NCBI RefSeq assembly: GCF_004745805.1
Contig: NZ_SRLQ01000001.1
Coordinates: 508,110 to 572,109 of the forward strand
Reading direction: 5' to 3'
From: Mycolicibacterium sp. CH28
GTDB lineage: Bacteria; Actinomycetota; Actinomycetes; Mycobacteriales; Mycobacteriaceae
DNA length: 64,000 nucleotides
Part shown: in pieces, positions 9,124 to 18,427 of the stretch
Layout of the letters: each line of letters begins with the position of its first letter
Position numbering within the stretch: position 1 is the first letter of the stretch
Notes under the pieces: model-generated
The model's database searches: none
The model's input: only the letters and a program-made list of their open reading frames with translations
Told to the model about the DNA's origin: nothing
Program-made: the position numbers and the translations under genes

Positions 9124-10386
9124 GTGACAACGAATCAGCACGGCCACTACGACGAGGCCGACCGTGAGCGGGTGGTGTGCGAGCCGCCCAAGACCGCGGC
9201 GCTGCCCGGCACTTCGACCGAGCACCGCAGCGACTTCGCCCGCGATCGCGCGCGGGTGCTGCATTGTGCTGCCCTTCGGCGGCTTGCGGACAAGACACAG
9301 GTGGTGGGGCCGCGGGAGAGCGAGAACCCGCGCACCCGGCTGACCCACTCGTTGGAGGTAGCCCAGATCGGCCGGGGGATGGCGCTACCGCTGGGTTGCG
9401 ACGCCGACCTGGTGGACATGGCCGGACTGGCACACGACATCGGCCATCCGCCCTACGGTCACAACGGCGAACGCGCGCTCGACGAGTTCGCCGCGTCCTG
9501 CGGCGGCTTCGAGGGCAATGCGCAGAACTTCCGCATCCTGACTCGTCTGGAGCCGAAAGTGCTTGACGGGCAGGGAAACAGCGTGGGGTTGAACCTGACC
9601 CGGGCGGCTCTGGATGCGGTCACCAAATACCCGTGGTTCCGCGGGCCGCACAGCCGCAAGTTCGGCTTCTACGATGACGACCGCGACCTGGCCGACTGGG
9701 TGCGTGCCGGCGCGCCGGCCGAGCGGCCCTGCCTGGAGTCGCAGGTGATGGACTGGGCCGATGACGTGGCCTACTCGGTTCATGACGTCGAGGATGGGGT
9801 GATCTCGGGCCGCATCGATCTGCGGGTGCTGGCCGACGACGACGCTGCCGCCCTGGGCGAGTTGGGGGAGTCCAACGCGATCGACGCCGGGCGTGGACTC
9901 GGTGCCGATGACCTGGAGGCAGCGGCGCGTCGTCTGTCGCAGCTGCCCGTGGTCGCCGCCGTCGGCAAGTACGACGGCACGCTGACGGCGTCGGTGGCGC
10001 TCAAACGTCTCACCAGTGAGCTGGTGGGCCGGTTCGCTTCGGCCGCGATCACGTCGACTCACGAATTGGCCGGGCCCCAGCCCCTGACTCGCTATCGGGC
10101 GGAGCTGCACGTGCCGGCCATGGTGCGCGCCGAGGTCGCGGTGCTCAAGACCCTGGCGCTGCAATTCATCATGTCCGACCCCAAACATCTGGAACTGCAG
10201 GCCCGCCAGCGGGACCGCATCCACGAGGTGGCGCACTGGCTTCTCGACGGCGCTCCGGCGACGTTGGACCCGATCTTCGTCCCGGCGTTCAATGCCGCCG
10301 CCGACGACGCGGCCCGGATGAGGGTCGTCGTCGACCAGATCGCGTCCTATACCGAAGGTCGGCTGGAGCGGGTGCTGTCCAGCTAA
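9124..10386 (+). CDS. dgt: dGTP triphosphohydrolase-like protein (HD domain)
   Basis: A 420-residue HD-domain deoxynucleoside triphosphate triphosphohydrolase that splits dNTPs to nucleosides and triphosphate. The metal-binding His/Asp residues are seen in [14 protein letters not shown], in [17 protein letters not shown] and in [13 protein letters not shown]. The GTG at 9124 gives [10 protein letters not shown], is probably leaderless and fits the size of Rv2344c. The frame is open further upstream but would overlap the divergent TPM gene. dnaG follows on the same strand 135 bases later. Confidence 0.93.
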   Translation: MTTNQHGHYDEADRERVVCEPPKTAALPGTSTEHRSDFARDRARVLHCAALRRLADKTQVVGPRESENPRTRLTHSLEVAQIGRGMALPLGCDADLVDMAGLAHDIGHPPYGHNGERALDEFAASCGGFEGNAQNFRILTRLEPKVLDGQGNSVGLNLTRAALDAVTKYPWFRGPHSRKFGFYDDDRDLADWVRAGAPAERPCLESQVMDWADDVAYSVHDVEDGVISGRIDLRVLADDDAAALGELGESNAIDAGRGLGADDLEAAARRLSQLPVVAAVGKYDGTLTASVALKRLTSELVGRFASAAITSTHELAGPQPLTRYRAELHVPAMVRAEVAVLKTLALQFIMSDPKHLELQARQRDRIHEVAHWLLDGAPATLDPIFVPAFNAAADDAARMRVVVDQIASYTEGRLERVLSS

Positions 10387-10521
10387 CCAGCGTTGGGTGT
10401 GGCGCGCCCCTCGCCGCGGCGGCAGCGGCAATGGCAGACAGGTCGGGGGCCCCGGATTCTCACCGTGGCCTGCGACGTCGGCCCGGTCCGTTTGGCGCGT
10501 CGTCGGCTCTAGACTGTGTCG

Positions 10522-12450
10522 GTGGCTGCAGCGGTGAGCGGGGGTGGGGATCGCAAGGGTCGGATCTCCGATCGCGATATCGCCGCCATCCGTGACTCGG
10601 TCCGAATCGAGGACGTCGTCGGTGACTATGTGCAACTGCGCCGGGCCGGCGCCGACTCGTTGAAGGGCATCTGCCCGTTCCACGATGAGAAGTCGCCGTC
10701 GTTCCACGTGCGCCCCAACCACGGCCACTTCCACTGCTTCGGCTGCGGCGAGGGCGGTGACGTCTACGCCTTTGTGCAAAAGATCGAACACGTCAGCTTC
10801 GTCGAAGCCGTGGAAATGCTGGCCGACCGCGTTGGCTACAACGTCACCTACAGCGGCGGCGGCACCAGCGTGCAGCGCGACCGGGGCAGCCGCAGCCGGC
10901 TGGTCGCAGCCAACGCCGCCGCGCAGGAGTTCTACACCGCCGCCCTGGACTCCGACGAGGCCGCACCCGCCCGAAAGTACTTGACCGAGCGCAACTTCGA
11001 CGGGGCCGCGGCCCGGATGTTCGGCTGCGGCTTCGCGCCGTCGGGCTGGGATTCGCTGACCAAGCACCTGATCCGCAAGGGCTTCGAGTTCAAGGAACTT
11101 GAAGCCGCCGGGCTGTCCAGGGAGGGCAGGCGCGGACCGATGGACCGGTTTCACCGCCGGTTGCTGTGGCCGATCCGCACCGCCAGCGGGGAAACCGTCG
11201 GCTTCGGCGCACGGCGGATCTTCGACGACGACCAGATGACCGCCAAGTACGTCAACACCCCCGAAACGGTGCTGTACAAGAAGTCCAACGTTCTGTTCGG
11301 CATCGACCTGGCCAAGCGGGACATCGCCAAGGGGCATCAGGCCGTCGTGGTCGAGGGCTACACCGACGTGATGGCCATGCACCTGGCCGGGGTCACCACC
11401 GCGGTGGCCTCCTGCGGCACCGCGTTCGGCGACGAGCATCTGGCGATGCTGCGACGGCTGATGATGGACGACAAGTTCTTCCGCGGCGAGCTGATCTACG
11501 TCTTCGACGGCGACGCGGCCGGACGGGCGGCGGCGCTCAAGGCATTCGAGGGCGAGCAGAACCTGGCCGGGCAGAGTTTCGTGGCGGTGGCCGCCGACGG
11601 TATGGACCCGTGCGATCTGCGCCTGGCGCACGGTGACGCGGCGTTGCGCGATCTGGTAGCCCGGCGCACTCCGCTGTTCGAGTTCGCCATCCGCACGGCA
11701 CTGGCCGAGTACGACCTGGACAGCGCCGAGAGCCGGGTGACCGCGCTGCGCCGCTGCGTGCCGATGGTCGCCCAGATCAAGGACCCCACCCTGCGCGACG
11801 AGTACGCCCGCCAGCTCGCCGGCTGGGTGGGCTGGGACGACGTGGCCCAGGTGATCGGCCGCGTCCGCGAGGAGGCCGGGCACAAGCCCGCCCGCGGCGA
11901 CAACCGGCGGGCCGCCCCGGAACGCCCCCGGGCGGCCGATGCCGGTGCGCGCCGACCCGACCCGCGCGATCCCACGCTGTGGCCGCAGCGCGAGGCGCTC
12001 AAGTCGGCGCTGCAGTGCCCGGCCCTGGCCGGGCCGGTGTTCGACTCGCTGACCGTGGAGAGTTTCACCCATCCCGGCTACGCCGCGGTCCGGACGGCGA
12101 TCGAGGCGGCCGGCGGGACCTCTTCCGGGGCCGCCGGTGCCCAGTGGATCGACCAGGTGCGCGAGCAGGCCGGCACCCCGGCCACCGAAGGCCTGATCAG
12201 TGAGCTCAGCGTCGAGGCCATCCGGGTCGAGGACGAAGACAAGCTGCCCCGCTATATCGCGGGTGTGCTGGCCCGGCTACAGGAAGTCTGGGTGGGGCGG
12301 CAGGTCGCCGAGATCAAGTCCAAGTTGCAGCGGATGTCCCCGGTCGAGCAGGGCGACGAATATCACGCCTTGTTCGGTGATCTGGTGGCGCTGGAGGCCT
12401 ATCGGCGCAGCTTGTTGGAACAGGCCAGCGGCGACGACCTCACTGCGTGA
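10522..12450 (+). CDS. dnaG: DNA primase
   Basis: Replicative primase, 642 residues. The N-terminal zinc ribbon has the CHCC ligands (CPFH...CFGCGEGGD, residues about 50-75). The TOPRIM core shows VVVEGYTDVMAMH (about 275) and YVFDGDAAGRAAAL (about 328), and the C-terminal helicase-binding domain ends in LLEQASGDDLTA. The frame is open from GTG 10516, but TAGACT (10510-10515) touches that codon and lies six bases before GTG 10522, so I take 10522 as a leaderless start. Homologous along its full length to Rv2343c as I remember it. Confidence 0.96.
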   Translation: MAAAVSGGGDRKGRISDRDIAAIRDSVRIEDVVGDYVQLRRAGADSLKGICPFHDEKSPSFHVRPNHGHFHCFGCGEGGDVYAFVQKIEHVSFVEAVEMLADRVGYNVTYSGGGTSVQRDRGSRSRLVAANAAAQEFYTAALDSDEAAPARKYLTERNFDGAAARMFGCGFAPSGWDSLTKHLIRKGFEFKELEAAGLSREGRRGPMDRFHRRLLWPIRTASGETVGFGARRIFDDDQMTAKYVNTPETVLYKKSNVLFGIDLAKRDIAKGHQAVVVEGYTDVMAMHLAGVTTAVASCGTAFGDEHLAMLRRLMMDDKFFRGELIYVFDGDAAGRAAALKAFEGEQNLAGQSFVAVAADGMDPCDLRLAHGDAALRDLVARRTPLFEFAIRTALAEYDLDSAESRVTALRRCVPMVAQIKDPTLRDEYARQLAGWVGWDDVAQVIGRVREEAGHKPARGDNRRAAPERPRAADAGARRPDPRDPTLWPQREALKSALQCPALAGPVFDSLTVESFTHPGYAAVRTAIEAAGGTSSGAAGAQWIDQVREQAGTPATEGLISELSVEAIRVEDEDKLPRYIAGVLARLQEVWVGRQVAEIKSKLQRMSPVEQGDEYHALFGDLVALEAYRRSLLEQASGDDLTA

Positions 12451-12505
12451 CAAGCAATCGCACGCTATGGTTAACGGGCAGCCTGTTTCCAGCGAAAGGT
12501 CAGAT

Positions 12506-12817
12506 ATGACTACCGCGAATACTCGTACCCGGCGTGTCGTCGCGATCGGCGCGCTCGCTGTGGCTGCTGCGGCGGTGCCGGCGATGGCCGAGCTCACGCA
12601 CTCCACTGCCCCGACCACGTCGGCCGATGGTGGCACCTGCCTGGCCTGGTTCGGTTCCCGTGGCGACGGGCAATGCCTGTCGTACTCGAACAACAACGTC
12701 AGCGTGGGAACCCCGCAGCTCGGCGTCTACGGTCCTAACTCCAGCAACGGCGGCGGTATCGGTGTCTCTACCGGTCCGCTGCTGCCCGGGCAGACCATCA
12801 GCATCCCGCTGGGGTAA
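12506..12817 (+). CDS. Small secreted protein
   Basis: A 103-residue protein with a signal peptide: basic TRTRR, then VVAIGALAVAAAAVPAMA and a probable cleavage site near residue 30. The mature part is short, rich in Ser, Gly and Asn, with two cysteines (GGTCLAWF and GDGQCLSYS) spaced as for one disulfide. It is 56 bases downstream of dnaG with its own AAAGG site before the ATG and a possible -10 TATGGT at 12466-12471. A factor-independent terminator follows it. I do not recognise a domain. Confidence 0.75.
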   Translation: MTTANTRTRRVVAIGALAVAAAAVPAMAELTHSTAPTTSADGGTCLAWFGSRGDGQCLSYSNNNVSVGTPQLGVYGPNSSNGGGIGVSTGPLLPGQTISIPLG

Positions 12818-12903
12818 TTCGTATCCGTCCTGCCGGTCCGCGAGACCGAGGTCAGGGCCGTCATTTTTCCCGATCGACGACCGTGAGGTTGATTTCGTCG
12901 TCC

Positions 12904-13152
12904 CTAGTTCTCGAACCGCCGTGGTTCCACCACGGCGGTTTTTGCGTCGATCTCGGTAAGGGTGACCATCTTCGGGTCCGGGTCGGGCGACATCCGGTCG
13001 GCGAGCTTGCGGCGCCCGGCGTCGATCACCGTCTTGGTAGCGGGATTGCCGGTCACTGCGCGGTAGGTGCCCACGATCTGCTCGTAGCGGCGACGGCCGG
13101 CCTTGGTACCCAAGACGTAGCCCACTCCCAGTGCAGCCAGAAACCGGATCAC
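12904..13152 (-). CDS. Small conserved mycobacterial membrane-anchored protein
   Basis: An 82-residue protein starting at GTG 13152 (MIRFLAALGVGYVLGTKAGRRRYEQI), with AAGGGAG five to six bases upstream. One short hydrophobic helix with a GYVLGTKAGRRR motif is followed by a charged tail. This looks like the YtxH-type small membrane proteins common in mycobacteria. The function is unknown. The last codons coincide with a terminator hairpin serving the opposite strand. The frame is open upstream to 13257, but that extension has no ribosome-binding site. Confidence 0.8.
   Translation of the reverse strand: MIRFLAALGVGYVLGTKAGRRRYEQIVGTYRAVTGNPATKTVIDAGRRKLADRMSPDPDPKMVTLTEIDAKTAVVEPRRFEN
12914..12943 (+). 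terminator. Factor-independent terminator inside the 3' end of the opposite gene
   Basis: AACCGCCGTGG (12914-12924) pairs perfectly with CCACGGCGGTT (12930-12940) around a TTCCA loop, and the T run extends to 12943. It is orientated to end the plus-strand transcript of the small secreted protein. It lies within the last codons of the minus-strand gene. Confidence 0.75.
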
Positions 13153-13302
13153 TGCGCTCCCTTCAGAAAACCTCGCCCCACCATCCTGCCTGACGTAACC
13201 GGGTTCGTGCCCGCCCACCCGTTTTGGCGTCAGGGGTGCCCGGTAGGCTAGAGTCACTTCCCGGCCCGCATCGGCGCAAGCAGCGCCTCAGCGGGAAGGT
13301 AG

Positions 13303-13375
13303 TCCCCTGTAGCTCAATTGGCAGAGCTTCCGACTGTTAATCGGACGGTTCTTGGTTCGAGTCCAAGCGGGGGAG
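13303..13375 (+). tRNA. tRNA-Asn (GTT)
   Basis: A full cloverleaf of 73 bases. The acceptor arms TCCCCTG and CGGGGGA pair with one G-U, the D arm is in GTAGCTCAATTGGCAGAGC, and the anticodon GTT is at 13336-13338. The T loop is TTCGAGT and the discriminator base is G at 13375. CCA is not encoded. Confidence 0.95.
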
Positions 13376-13406
13376 CAGAGCATGGCCGCGGCGCCGGCGC
13401 CCGGGA

Positions 13407-14627
13407 TCACCCGTTGAAAGCCTGGAAGGCCAGCGTCGCCAGGCACGAGAACACACCCAGGTAGGGAACCGCGGTCGGAACATCGACGTACCCCTGGTGG
13501 ATGCGGTGGCGTCGCTTGATGACGATCAGCGCGGCGTTAACCAAGGTGAAGATGATGAGCACGAGCAGGCTGGTGAGCCGGGCCAGTGACACCAGTGGCA
13601 GTAACGCGGTGCAGGCGATCATGGCGACGACGACCACGAGGGTGGCTAGCACCGGCGTCTGATAGCCCCCATGGACGCGGCTGAACGCGCTGTGAATCCA
13701 GCCCTCCTTGGCTAGCCCGTAGAGAATCCGCGAACCCATGATGATCTGCACGATGACCCCGTTCATCGCGGCGACCATGCCGATGACGCTGAGGAAAGCC
13801 CCGTGGCCGGCGCCGCTCCGCTCGATAACGAGCGTGAGGGGTGCCTCGCTGCCAGCCAGTTCGGCCGGGGAGACCACGGTCGTCGACACCACCACGACGA
13901 GCAGATACAGGACGGTCGAGGCGAGCAACGCGAACAGGATGGCCAGCGGCATGGTCCGGCTGGGCCTGCTGGCTTCCTCGGACACGTTGACCATGTCTTC
14001 GAACCCGATGAAGGCGTAGAAGGCGAGGAAGGCCCCAGCGAAGACACCGCCGATGCCGACCGCTGGATCGATCGTGAGCAAACGTCCGGCATCGATGGTC
14101 GTGAACGCCTGCCGCCCGAACCAGATGACCAGCACCAAACCCAACACCTCGACGCCGGTGAGCGCTGCGGCCATCGTCGCCGACTCGCCGATCCCCTTGA
14201 TCGCGATCGCGCCGAGCACCACCAGCAGGCCCGCGCTGCCCACGGTGGTTGGGACGGACACGAAGGAGTTCAGGTATCCGGCGAACCCCTGGGCCAGTGC
14301 CGCCGCCGAGGCGATCCCACCACCGACCATGGTCAAGCCGATAGCCCTTGATAGCCAGCGCTTTCCGAAGGCCCGATGCAGGTACACCGAGACGCTGGCG
14401 CTCACCGGGTAGCGCCCCGCCAGCTCCATATAGGAGAACGCGGTGAGCGCGGCGGTGACCATGGCGATGAGGAAGGCCAGGGTGGTGCTGGAGCCGGCAA
14501 ACCCCGCCACCTTCCCGATGAGGACGTAGATGCCGGCACCGAGGATGTTGCCGAGCCCGTAGAGCGTGAGCAGGGGCAGACCGAGCGTCCGATTCAGCCC
14601 GGCGTTGTCGCCGGAGGGTTGCGTCAC
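13407..14627 (-). CDS. APC-family amino acid/polyamine permease
   Basis: A 406-residue membrane transporter of the APC superfamily. The first helix has the substrate-binding glycine motif GLGNILGAGIYVLIGKVAG (residues about 25-43), and the consensus FYAFIGFEDMVNVSEE is near residue 210. About eleven to twelve hydrophobic helices are visible; the length is slightly short for the family. It probably imports an amino acid or similar cation. It is a single gene upstream of the MBL nuclease gene on the same strand. Confidence 0.88.
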   Translation of the reverse strand: MTQPSGDNAGLNRTLGLPLLTLYGLGNILGAGIYVLIGKVAGFAGSSTTLAFLIAMVTAALTAFSYMELAGRYPVSASVSVYLHRAFGKRWLSRAIGLTMVGGGIASAAALAQGFAGYLNSFVSVPTTVGSAGLLVVLGAIAIKGIGESATMAAALTGVEVLGLVLVIWFGRQAFTTIDAGRLLTIDPAVGIGGVFAGAFLAFYAFIGFEDMVNVSEEASRPSRTMPLAILFALLASTVLYLLVVVVSTTVVSPAELAGSEAPLTLVIERSGAGHGAFLSVIGMVAAMNGVIVQIIMGSRILYGLAKEGWIHSAFSRVHGGYQTPVLATLVVVVAMIACTALLPLVSLARLTSLLVLIIFTLVNAALIVIKRRHRIHQGYVDVPTAVPYLGVFSCLATLAFQAFNG

Positions 14628-14778
14628 GGCTGGGTCAGTGGTTCCGTGGCGCTCATCCGGGGATTGTATTCGGGGCCGCCGCCCTGGCAGGCGGAGGCGG
14701 CAGGGGAGTGAGTGTGCAAGGGCCGGTGCGACGCAGGTGTCTACCCTTCGGGGCAGAGCCGCAGGACGGGATTTCGCC

Positions 14779-16179
14779 CTACTGTGTGGGCAGGGTGAAG
14801 AGTTGATTGAGCCTGGGAACCGTTGCCTGCCAGCCTAACTCACGGTCCAGCCGGGTGCGCAGGGTATCCGCCGGCTGAGGTTCGCCGTGGACCACGAAGA
14901 CTCGTCGTGGTGGGGCAGCGAACCCGGATGCCCAGCGGAGGAGTTCGTCGGCATCAGCGTGCGCCGACAGCATCTCGAGGTTGGCAACGTGGGCGTTGAT
15001 GGGCGTCCATTCGCCATAGATCCGTACGTAGCGCTGCCCGGCGGCAATGGCTGCGCCGCGGGTTCCCGGCACCTGGTAACCGGTCACCATGATTGTGTTT
15101 CGCGGATCCGGGGCGAACGCTTTAAGGTGGTGCAGGATTCTCCCGCCGGTGGCCATCCCGCTGGCGGAGATGATGATCTTCGGCTCGCGGCTGGCCGAGA
15201 TCTCCTTCGACTGCTCGGCTTCCCGGGTGTAGGTCGCCATGGCGCACATCCCCTCGTAGACCTGCGGCGGCAGCCGATGGTCGTGGCGATAGGCGCCCAG
15301 GAGATCGCTTGCGTTGATCGCCATCGGACTGTCCAGGTACACCGGAATGTCCGGCAACCTCCCGGCGGAGCGCAGCTGCCAGAGGTAGTAGAGCAGGGTC
15401 TGAGCCCGTCCCACCGCGAACGCCGGGATCACCACGGTGCCCCCACGCCCGACAGTCGCACCGATGACCTCCGCGAGGGCCTCGGTCGGATCAGCCCGAT
15501 CATGGAGGCGATCGCCGTACGTCGACTCCATCACCAGATAGTCCGCGACTGCCACCGGCTCGGGGTCGAGCATCACTGGGTCGTCGTAGCGCCCCAGATC
15601 GCCGGTGAAGACGATGCGTCGGCCATGCCAGCGGACCTCGACGGTCGCTGCCCCGAGAATGTGCCCGGCTCGGCGGAATGTCACCGCCGTCGCCGACCCC
15701 AGCAGGCTGAACTCCTGTCCGAACGGATGGGTGTCGAACAGCTCAATTGCTCGACGGGCGTCCTCGCGGTCATACAGCGGCAGGGCGGGGTGATGCTTGC
15801 TCGCCCTGTGCATATTGAGGAAGGCCGCGTCTCGCTCCTGCAGGTAGGCGCTGTCTCGCAGGATGATCTCGGCGACGGCAGCGGTCGCCTCCGTGGACAC
15901 GATCGGCCCGCGGAAACCGTCGCGCACCAATCTCGGCAGGTAGCCGGTGTGATCGAGGTGGGCGTGGGTCACGATAACCGCGTCGATGCTCGAGGGGTTG
16001 ACCTCCAACGGCACCCAGTTGAGCTCGCGCAGGTTCTTCACACCCTGAAACAGGCCGCAGTCCACCAGGATTCGCTTGCCCTGGGCTTCGAGGAGGTGCT
16101 TGGAACCCGTGACCGTGCTGGCCGCACCCAGGCTGCGCAACGTGAGGTCGACGTTCGATCGGCTGTGACCGGAGGTCAT
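14779..16179 (-). CDS. MBL-fold, beta-CASP RNA-processing nuclease-like protein
   Basis: A 466-residue metallo-beta-lactamase fold protein with the zinc motif HAHLDHTGYLP (about 75), the Asp of FTGDLGRYDDP, the beta-CASP signature ESTYGDRLHD, and a C-terminal RMMBL-like part (SAHADADELLRW...VVHGEP). The overall plan is that of CPSF73/RNase J-like exonucleases, so RNA is the likely substrate. I chose ATG 16179 (MTSGHSRSNVDL); an extension to 16233 would need a TTG start. It is divergent from the alpha/beta hydrolase gene, and the shared upstream region has a DosR-like box. Confidence 0.85.
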   Translation of the reverse strand: MTSGHSRSNVDLTLRSLGAASTVTGSKHLLEAQGKRILVDCGLFQGVKNLRELNWVPLEVNPSSIDAVIVTHAHLDHTGYLPRLVRDGFRGPIVSTEATAAVAEIILRDSAYLQERDAAFLNMHRASKHHPALPLYDREDARRAIELFDTHPFGQEFSLLGSATAVTFRRAGHILGAATVEVRWHGRRIVFTGDLGRYDDPVMLDPEPVAVADYLVMESTYGDRLHDRADPTEALAEVIGATVGRGGTVVIPAFAVGRAQTLLYYLWQLRSAGRLPDIPVYLDSPMAINASDLLGAYRHDHRLPPQVYEGMCAMATYTREAEQSKEISASREPKIIISASGMATGGRILHHLKAFAPDPRNTIMVTGYQVPGTRGAAIAAGQRYVRIYGEWTPINAHVANLEMLSAHADADELLRWASGFAAPPRRVFVVHGEPQPADTLRTRLDRELGWQATVPRLNQLFTLPTQ

Positions 16180-16306
16180 GCCGTCAGTCTCGCAGAGATG
16201 GCGCGGATCGGTGGCAAGTGACGGGAACGGCAACGGAAGCAGATGTCTGTTGGGCGTTCGGCCGAAGGCGATCGCTTCTTCGCGGTGATGAATGACTACC
16301 GGGTCC

Positions 16307-16321
16307 GGGACCTGTGGCCCT
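16307..16321 (+). promoter_or_regulatory. DosR-like box
   Basis: GGGACCTGTGGCCCT resembles the hypoxia/NO-responsive DosR boxes of mycobacterial promoters of the GGGAC-N4-GGCCC type. It lies about 75 bases before the alpha/beta hydrolase start and about 130 bases before the divergent MBL nuclease start. One site only; the assignment rests on consensus similarity. Confidence 0.45.
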
Positions 16322-16394
16322 GGCCCGGCGATGCAAACAAGCGGACGGTGGGTTGTCGAGGGTTCCGACGTGAGAGCGCGATGGAGGTATCGAC

Positions 16395-17303
16395 ATGCGC
16401 GACAGGGATCAGCGGCTGCGCAATGAGGTCGAGCATGCGGAGCGCTACGAGGAGGTGACGATCACCTCGTCCGGCGTGCCGATAGTGCTGTCGGTATGGC
16501 GTGGCGTCGTGGGTGGGCCGGTCGTGGTGTTCTTGCCCGGGACGATGACACATCCACTGTTCTACGAGGAGTTCTGTGATGGGCTTGCCGCCCAGGGGAT
16601 CAACGTCGTCGGGGTTCATCTCGAGGGGCATGGCAAGAGCCCGCGGGTCGGGCGTCTCCTGCGGTTGAACAGTCTGGTCACCAACGCGTTGGACGCAACA
16701 TCGTGGGCTCGTGCGCGATTCGGTCGTCGGCCCGTCATCGTGGGCTCCAGTCAGGGGGGCGTGCTGGCGATGATCGTCGCGACCCGCGACAGCGAGCTCG
16801 CCGGCGTGGTCGCCCACAACATCCTCGATCCGGACCTTCCCGACACCCTGAGTGTGACGCGGTTCCAGGCCTTCCCGCAGGGTGTCTACCGCCCCGCCGT
16901 CCGGATTCTGCGGATACTGGCCGTGCTGGTGCCCCGGCTACCGATCAGCTTCAGCGTGTACCTCGACATGGCTCGGGTATGCCGTGAGCCCTGGACGGCG
17001 GAGCAGTTCCTGATGGACCCGCTGAGCCTGCGCAGCTATCCGCTTGCCTTTCTGGCCGATCTGCTGACCGCCGACATGAGTGGCGTCGGTGATGGCACGA
17101 TCACATGTCCCATCGTGGTGGTTGCCGGCCGGGGCGACCCGTTGTTCAGCCTCGACTACACGCGGAAGGTCTTCGCCCGAATCGCCGCCCCCGCCAAAGA
17201 GCTTGTCGTGTTCGACACCGATCACCATCTGCTGTTCAACGAATGTCTGCCCCTCGTGCTCGGTCGGATCGGCGAACTCGTCACCAGCCTTGACGCTCGC
17301 TAG
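16395..17303 (+). CDS. Alpha/beta hydrolase
   Basis: A 302-residue alpha/beta hydrolase. The nucleophile elbow is GSSQGG (Ser near residue 117), the oxyanion region is VVFLPGTMTHPLF, and the acid and base are probably the Asp in VVAGRGDPLF and a His in FDTDHHLLF. A GGAGG site stands nine bases before the ATG. The substrate is unknown. Its stop shares the palindrome CTAG with the stop of the convergent LLM gene. The upstream DosR-like box suggests induction at low oxygen, which is an inference. Confidence 0.85.
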   Translation: MRDRDQRLRNEVEHAERYEEVTITSSGVPIVLSVWRGVVGGPVVVFLPGTMTHPLFYEEFCDGLAAQGINVVGVHLEGHGKSPRVGRLLRLNSLVTNALDATSWARARFGRRPVIVGSSQGGVLAMIVATRDSELAGVVAHNILDPDLPDTLSVTRFQAFPQGVYRPAVRILRILAVLVPRLPISFSVYLDMARVCREPWTAEQFLMDPLSLRSYPLAFLADLLTADMSGVGDGTITCPIVVVAGRGDPLFSLDYTRKVFARIAAPAKELVVFDTDHHLLFNECLPLVLGRIGELVTSLDAR

Positions 17304-18427
17304 CGAAGCGCTCGGGCGATCTTGCCGGTGGCTCGGAGTCCGTACAGGGCCGCGCGTCGGGACACCAGCCCGGAGACCGGCGCCAGAACCACGTGTCGAA
17401 GGCCGGCGGTTTGGAACGACCGGAGCTTTGCGACCACTTGCTCGGGGGTACCCCACAGAACCGGACCCTCGGTCAATAGGCGGCTCGGCACCGCAGCGAT
17501 GGCGTCGTCCATCGTCTGGCGGTCATAGCGGTCAGGCACGAAGTCCACAAGGGGATTGAAATGCTCCCCGAACGGGTGCGTCGCTCCGGCCTGTCGCCAC
17601 AGGCCGGCTGGTGCCATGAGCCCCAGCGCGCGAATCGCCTTGGTATCAAGCATGGCTCGCACCTGTGCTTCGGTTTGTCCGACTACCACGAATCGATGCA
17701 GGGCAGGGGTGATCGACGCCGGGTCCCGCCCGGCGTCGCGGGCTGCCTTTCGCACGACATCCAGTTTGGCCGCATATTCGTCGGGGGAGACGACAGCGGT
17801 CGGATACCACCCGTCGCCGTAGCGCCCGGTCAGATCCAGCATGCGCGGGCCGTGTCCGGCAACCCAGATGCTGGGAGTCCGTCCGCTGGCCGGTTTGAGG
17901 TCCATTGTCGCCCGTTCGAGCTCATAGTGCTTGCCCGAGAACGTGATTGGTCCTGATTCGTGGAAGCAGTGCCGGATGATCTGTAACGCCTCTGCCAAAC
18001 GGGTGACCGCCTCGGAGGGGTCCAGGCCGTAGGGCTCGATGTTCATCCGTTCGCCGGCGCCGATGCCGAGGATGGGCGCGCGCTTGGTCAGATACGACAG
18101 CGTCATCATGGCCTGAGCGATGACGAGCGGATGGCGCCGAATGGGTTCGGTCACCCCGACACCTAGACGCATGGACCCGACGCGGGAGGCCAGATGGCCC
18201 AGCAGGACCTGGTAGTCGAAGAATTCGTGCGGGGTCGTTCGTTGCGCGGCAAGCCAGGTCAGTTCACGATCCCAGATGACGGTGGGGAAGATGTTCTGGA
18301 AGTGATCGATGGTCATCACCGAGTCGAGTCGCATCAGTCGAGCTCCGAACAGGAAGGCATGCTGCGCGCTCAGTGGAGGTTGGGTCCCGATCTGCAGACC
18401 CACCGAGACCGCAGGGACTCTGTTCAC
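17300..18427 (-). CDS. F420-dependent LLM-class oxidoreductase
   Basis: A 375-residue luciferase-like TIM-barrel enzyme. SRVGSMRLGVGVTEPIRRHP, ILGIGAGERMNIEPYG and SIWVAGHGPRMLDLTGRYGDGW closely follow the mycobacterial phthiodiolone ketoreductase type, which uses F420. The reaction here is unknown. The GTG at 18427 overlaps the stop of the P-type ATPase gene (GTGA), so the two are translated together. The open frame extends to 18658 inside the ATPase gene but is not the real start. Confidence 0.85.
   Translation of the reverse strand: MNRVPAVSVGLQIGTQPPLSAQHAFLFGARLMRLDSVMTIDHFQNIFPTVIWDRELTWLAAQRTTPHEFFDYQVLLGHLASRVGSMRLGVGVTEPIRRHPLVIAQAMMTLSYLTKRAPILGIGAGERMNIEPYGLDPSEAVTRLAEALQIIRHCFHESGPITFSGKHYELERATMDLKPASGRTPSIWVAGHGPRMLDLTGRYGDGWYPTAVVSPDEYAAKLDVVRKAARDAGRDPASITPALHRFVVVGQTEAQVRAMLDTKAIRALGLMAPAGLWRQAGATHPFGEHFNPLVDFVPDRYDRQTMDDAIAAVPSRLLTEGPVLWGTPEQVVAKLRSFQTAGLRHVVLAPVSGLVSRRAALYGLRATGKIARALR

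Noticed and set aside
9385..12072. Very long open frame (895 codons) on the minus strand opposite dgt and dnaG
   Set aside because: It is the mirror of two well-recognised genes in GC-rich DNA. Its product is full of low-complexity Arg/Gly/His/Gln and matches nothing known.
14763..14790. GGGATTTCGCCCT considered as a second DosR box near the APC gene
   Set aside because: The half-sites are two bases too close compared with the 16307 box and the known pattern.
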